This document shows, in pieces, positions 5,405 to 6,848 of a DNA stretch of 6,848 nt. Location: the NCBI GenBank assembly GCA_021826655.1, contig JAKAZC010000153.1:1-6848 (forward strand). Direction: 5' to 3'. The translations under genes and the position numbers were made by a program. The stretch's first letter is position 1. Every line of letters begins with the position of its first letter. The notes beneath the pieces were generated by a model. That model was not told the origin of the DNA and did no database searches. It saw nothing but the letters and a program-made list of their open reading frames with translations. This DNA is from Actinomycetes bacterium (GTDB lineage Bacteria; Actinomycetota; Acidimicrobiia; Acidimicrobiales; RAAP-2).

Positions 5405-6848
5405 GTGACGACCGCCACAAAGCGTCCAGCTCGGCGATCCGGGGCATCGAAGCCGAAGGGCAAGTCGACACCCCCGTCTCGATCGAGCCGTGACGTCCCC
5501 GCGAAGAAGAACCAGGCCGCCAAGGGCGGACGGGGCGGGGCCAGCACGGGGGACTCGGGTGGACTGCTGGCGTCAATGGGCTCGGTCGCCGCAGAACACG
5601 CCACGGATCTGTGGGGCGTCATCCTGGTCACGCTGGGCATCCTGTGCGGTGTCGCCTTCTACGGCGGGGACCACGCGCTCGGCCCGGCCGGCCAGGATGG
5701 CCGGGTGGGCGTCGGTGACCTGCTTGGCTGGGGGCGATTCCTTCTCCCGCCCGTGCTCATCGCCGTAGGTGTCCGCATGCTGATGGGTCGGGGCGAGGAT
5801 CTCTCCGTGGACGGGCGGTCACGTCGCGAGCCGGCCCGGGCGGTGATCGGAGGGACGCTCCTGCTCCTGGCCGTCTCCGGACTGGCCGCTCTGGCCGGGG
5901 GCTCGCCCGCCCTGGGTGCCTCGCCCGCCGCGCTCGCCTCGTCGGGTGGGTGGTTCGGCGCCGTGATCACAGATCCGCTGGGGTCGGCCCTCGGCGGGTT
6001 CGGCGCCGCCGTCGTGCTCGTGATGGTGGTTGTGGTCGCACTCCTCGTGTTCACCGGGGTGACGGTGCGTTCGGTGGCCTCGGCGGTTGCCCGATTCGCC
6101 GGCTGGACGTTTGCGCTCGCCAGGGGTGACCGGCCCGCCGACATCGACACCGACGACGATGGGCAGGCCGAGCCGACCGACCCATTCGGTCGGGCACTCG
6201 CCGAGGGCCGCCAACCGTCGATGGCTTCGGTGGCCGCGGTCGCTCCCGGCCTCGCAGTCGACCCGGACTCCGCGCATTCGGATCCGGTCGAAGTGGGGGA
6301 GGCACATCCCGTTGTCGAGGATCCCGGCATGGTGCAGGTAGCGCTTCCCGAAGCGGCGACGAGGCCGGGCAAGGGCGAGCAGCTCGAGCTCCGGATGGGT
6401 GCGCCGATCGGGGACTGGAAGCTTCCGCCTGCCAACCTGCTCAAGCGGGCGAAAGCCCAGGTCATCGACGAGACGGAGGTCGAAGCCGCCGGGGCCGCAC
6501 TGGTCCACGCCCTCGCGGCGCATGGGGTCGAGACCCGGCTGGTGGGCCGGACGGTCGGTCCGTCGGTGACCCGTTATGAGCTCGAGTTGGGCGCCGGGGT
6601 CAAGGTTGCCCGGGTGACGTCCCTGTCCAAGGACATCGCGTACGCCATGGCTTCGCCCGACGTCCGCATCCTCGCTCCCATCCCGGGTAAGTCCGCCATC
6701 GGCGTCGAAGTGCCGAATCGCCGGCGCCAACTGGTGGCCCTGGGCGACATCCTCGCGTCGACGGAGGCCGCCCGCGCCACCCACCCGCTCGAGGTGGCGC
6801 TGGGTCGGGACATCGCCGGTCGGGCGGTCGTGGCCAATCTGGCCGAGA
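5405..6848 (+). CDS. ftsK: DNA translocase FtsK/SpoIIIE, N-terminal part (3' end outside window)
   Basis: FtsK is a septum-anchored ATPase that pumps chromosomal DNA during division. The 481 visible residues start at GTG 5405 and show the family layout. A basic, disordered N-terminus (1-55, rich in Lys, Arg, Ser and Gly) comes first. Four membrane segments follow at about 69-86, 111-127, 147-165 and 197-217. An acidic/Ala-Pro linker (about 240-335) is short compared with that of E. coli FtsK. The alpha domain of the motor runs from about 338 (WKLPPANLLKR) through VGPSVTRYELELGAGVKVA and IPGKSAIGVEVPN, ending with LGRDIAGRAVVANLAE, which normally sits just before Walker A. The Walker A/B motifs and the gamma domain lie beyond the window edge. 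The frame stays open to the last base, with no sign of breakage. Confidence 0.93.
   Translation, partial: MTTATKRPARRSGASKPKGKSTPPSRSSRDVPAKKNQAAKGGRGGASTGDSGGLLASMGSVAAEHATDLWGVILVTLGILCGVAFYGGDHALGPAGQDGRVGVGDLLGWGRFLLPPVLIAVGVRMLMGRGEDLSVDGRSRREPARAVIGGTLLLLAVSGLAALAGGSPALGASPAALASSGGWFGAVITDPLGSALGGFGAAVVLVMVVVVALLVFTGVTVRSVASAVARFAGWTFALARGDRPADIDTDDDGQAEPTDPFGRALAEGRQPSMASVAAVAPGLAVDPDSAHSDPVEVGEAHPVVEDPGMVQVALPEAATRPGKGEQLELRMGAPIGDWKLPPANLLKRAKAQVIDETEVEAAGAALVHALAAHGVETRLVGRTVGPSVTRYELELGAGVKVARVTSLSKDIAYAMASPDVRILAPIPGKSAIGVEVPNRRRQLVALGDILASTEAARATHPLEVALGRDIAGRAVVANLAE

Noticed and set aside
3780..5576. Long antisense open frame (598 codons) across rnj
   Set aside because: It is a high-GC shadow of RNase J with His/Asp/Gly/Val-rich composition and no family motif. 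The opposite strand encodes every RNase J motif.
5819..6784. Antisense open frame (321 codons) across ftsK
   Set aside because: The + strand frame encodes FtsK transmembrane and alpha-domain sequence over the same bases; the antisense product is Arg/Gly-rich without a fold signal.

Overview
The window reads as a piece of a high-GC actinobacterial chromosome. Codon third positions are strongly G/C and GTG/TTG starts are common. The RNase J core (GGLGEIGRN, with Cys next) and the order dapA - rnj - ftsK resemble Acidimicrobiia; that class assignment is from memory of family sequences and was not searched. All supported genes lie on the + strand.

Layout. Positions 1-140 hold the 3' end of a TetR-type regulator cut by the window edge. 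Positions 203-940 hold a second, complete TetR-type regulator whose C-terminus resembles the first, so the two look like tandem paralogues. After a 124-base gap comes a 377-residue ferritin-like di-iron protein (1065-2198) with a complete E / ExxH / E / ExxH ligand set and an unknown substrate. A GC-rich hairpin follows. A second block then begins: dapA (2342-3259, lysine/diaminopimelate synthesis), rnj (about 3252-5201, ribonuclease J, overlapping the dapA end) and, after a 203-base gap, ftsK (5405 to the window end). The ftsK gene is cut before its ATPase Walker A motif.

How the parts may work together. The regulator pair plus di-iron gene looks like an accessory oxidative function under local TetR control. 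A 9-base word, TTGACGTTG, occurs upstream of the complete regulator and, inverted, upstream of the di-iron gene, which is compatible with one regulator acting on both. The dapA-rnj-ftsK block is conserved housekeeping: cell-wall/lysine precursor supply, RNA processing and decay, and chromosome segregation at division.

The oddest local features are in the dapA-rnj junction. A perfect AAGGAGG ribosome-binding site sits 8 bases before GTA rather than a canonical start codon. A five-copy 9-base tandem repeat encoding Ser-Ser-Gly follows at once, in a roughly 100-residue low-complexity RNase J N-terminus. There is also a possible 13-codon leader ORF whose stop overlaps the dapA start. I saw no RNA gene, CRISPR array, insertion sequence or clearly new defence or metabolic system here.
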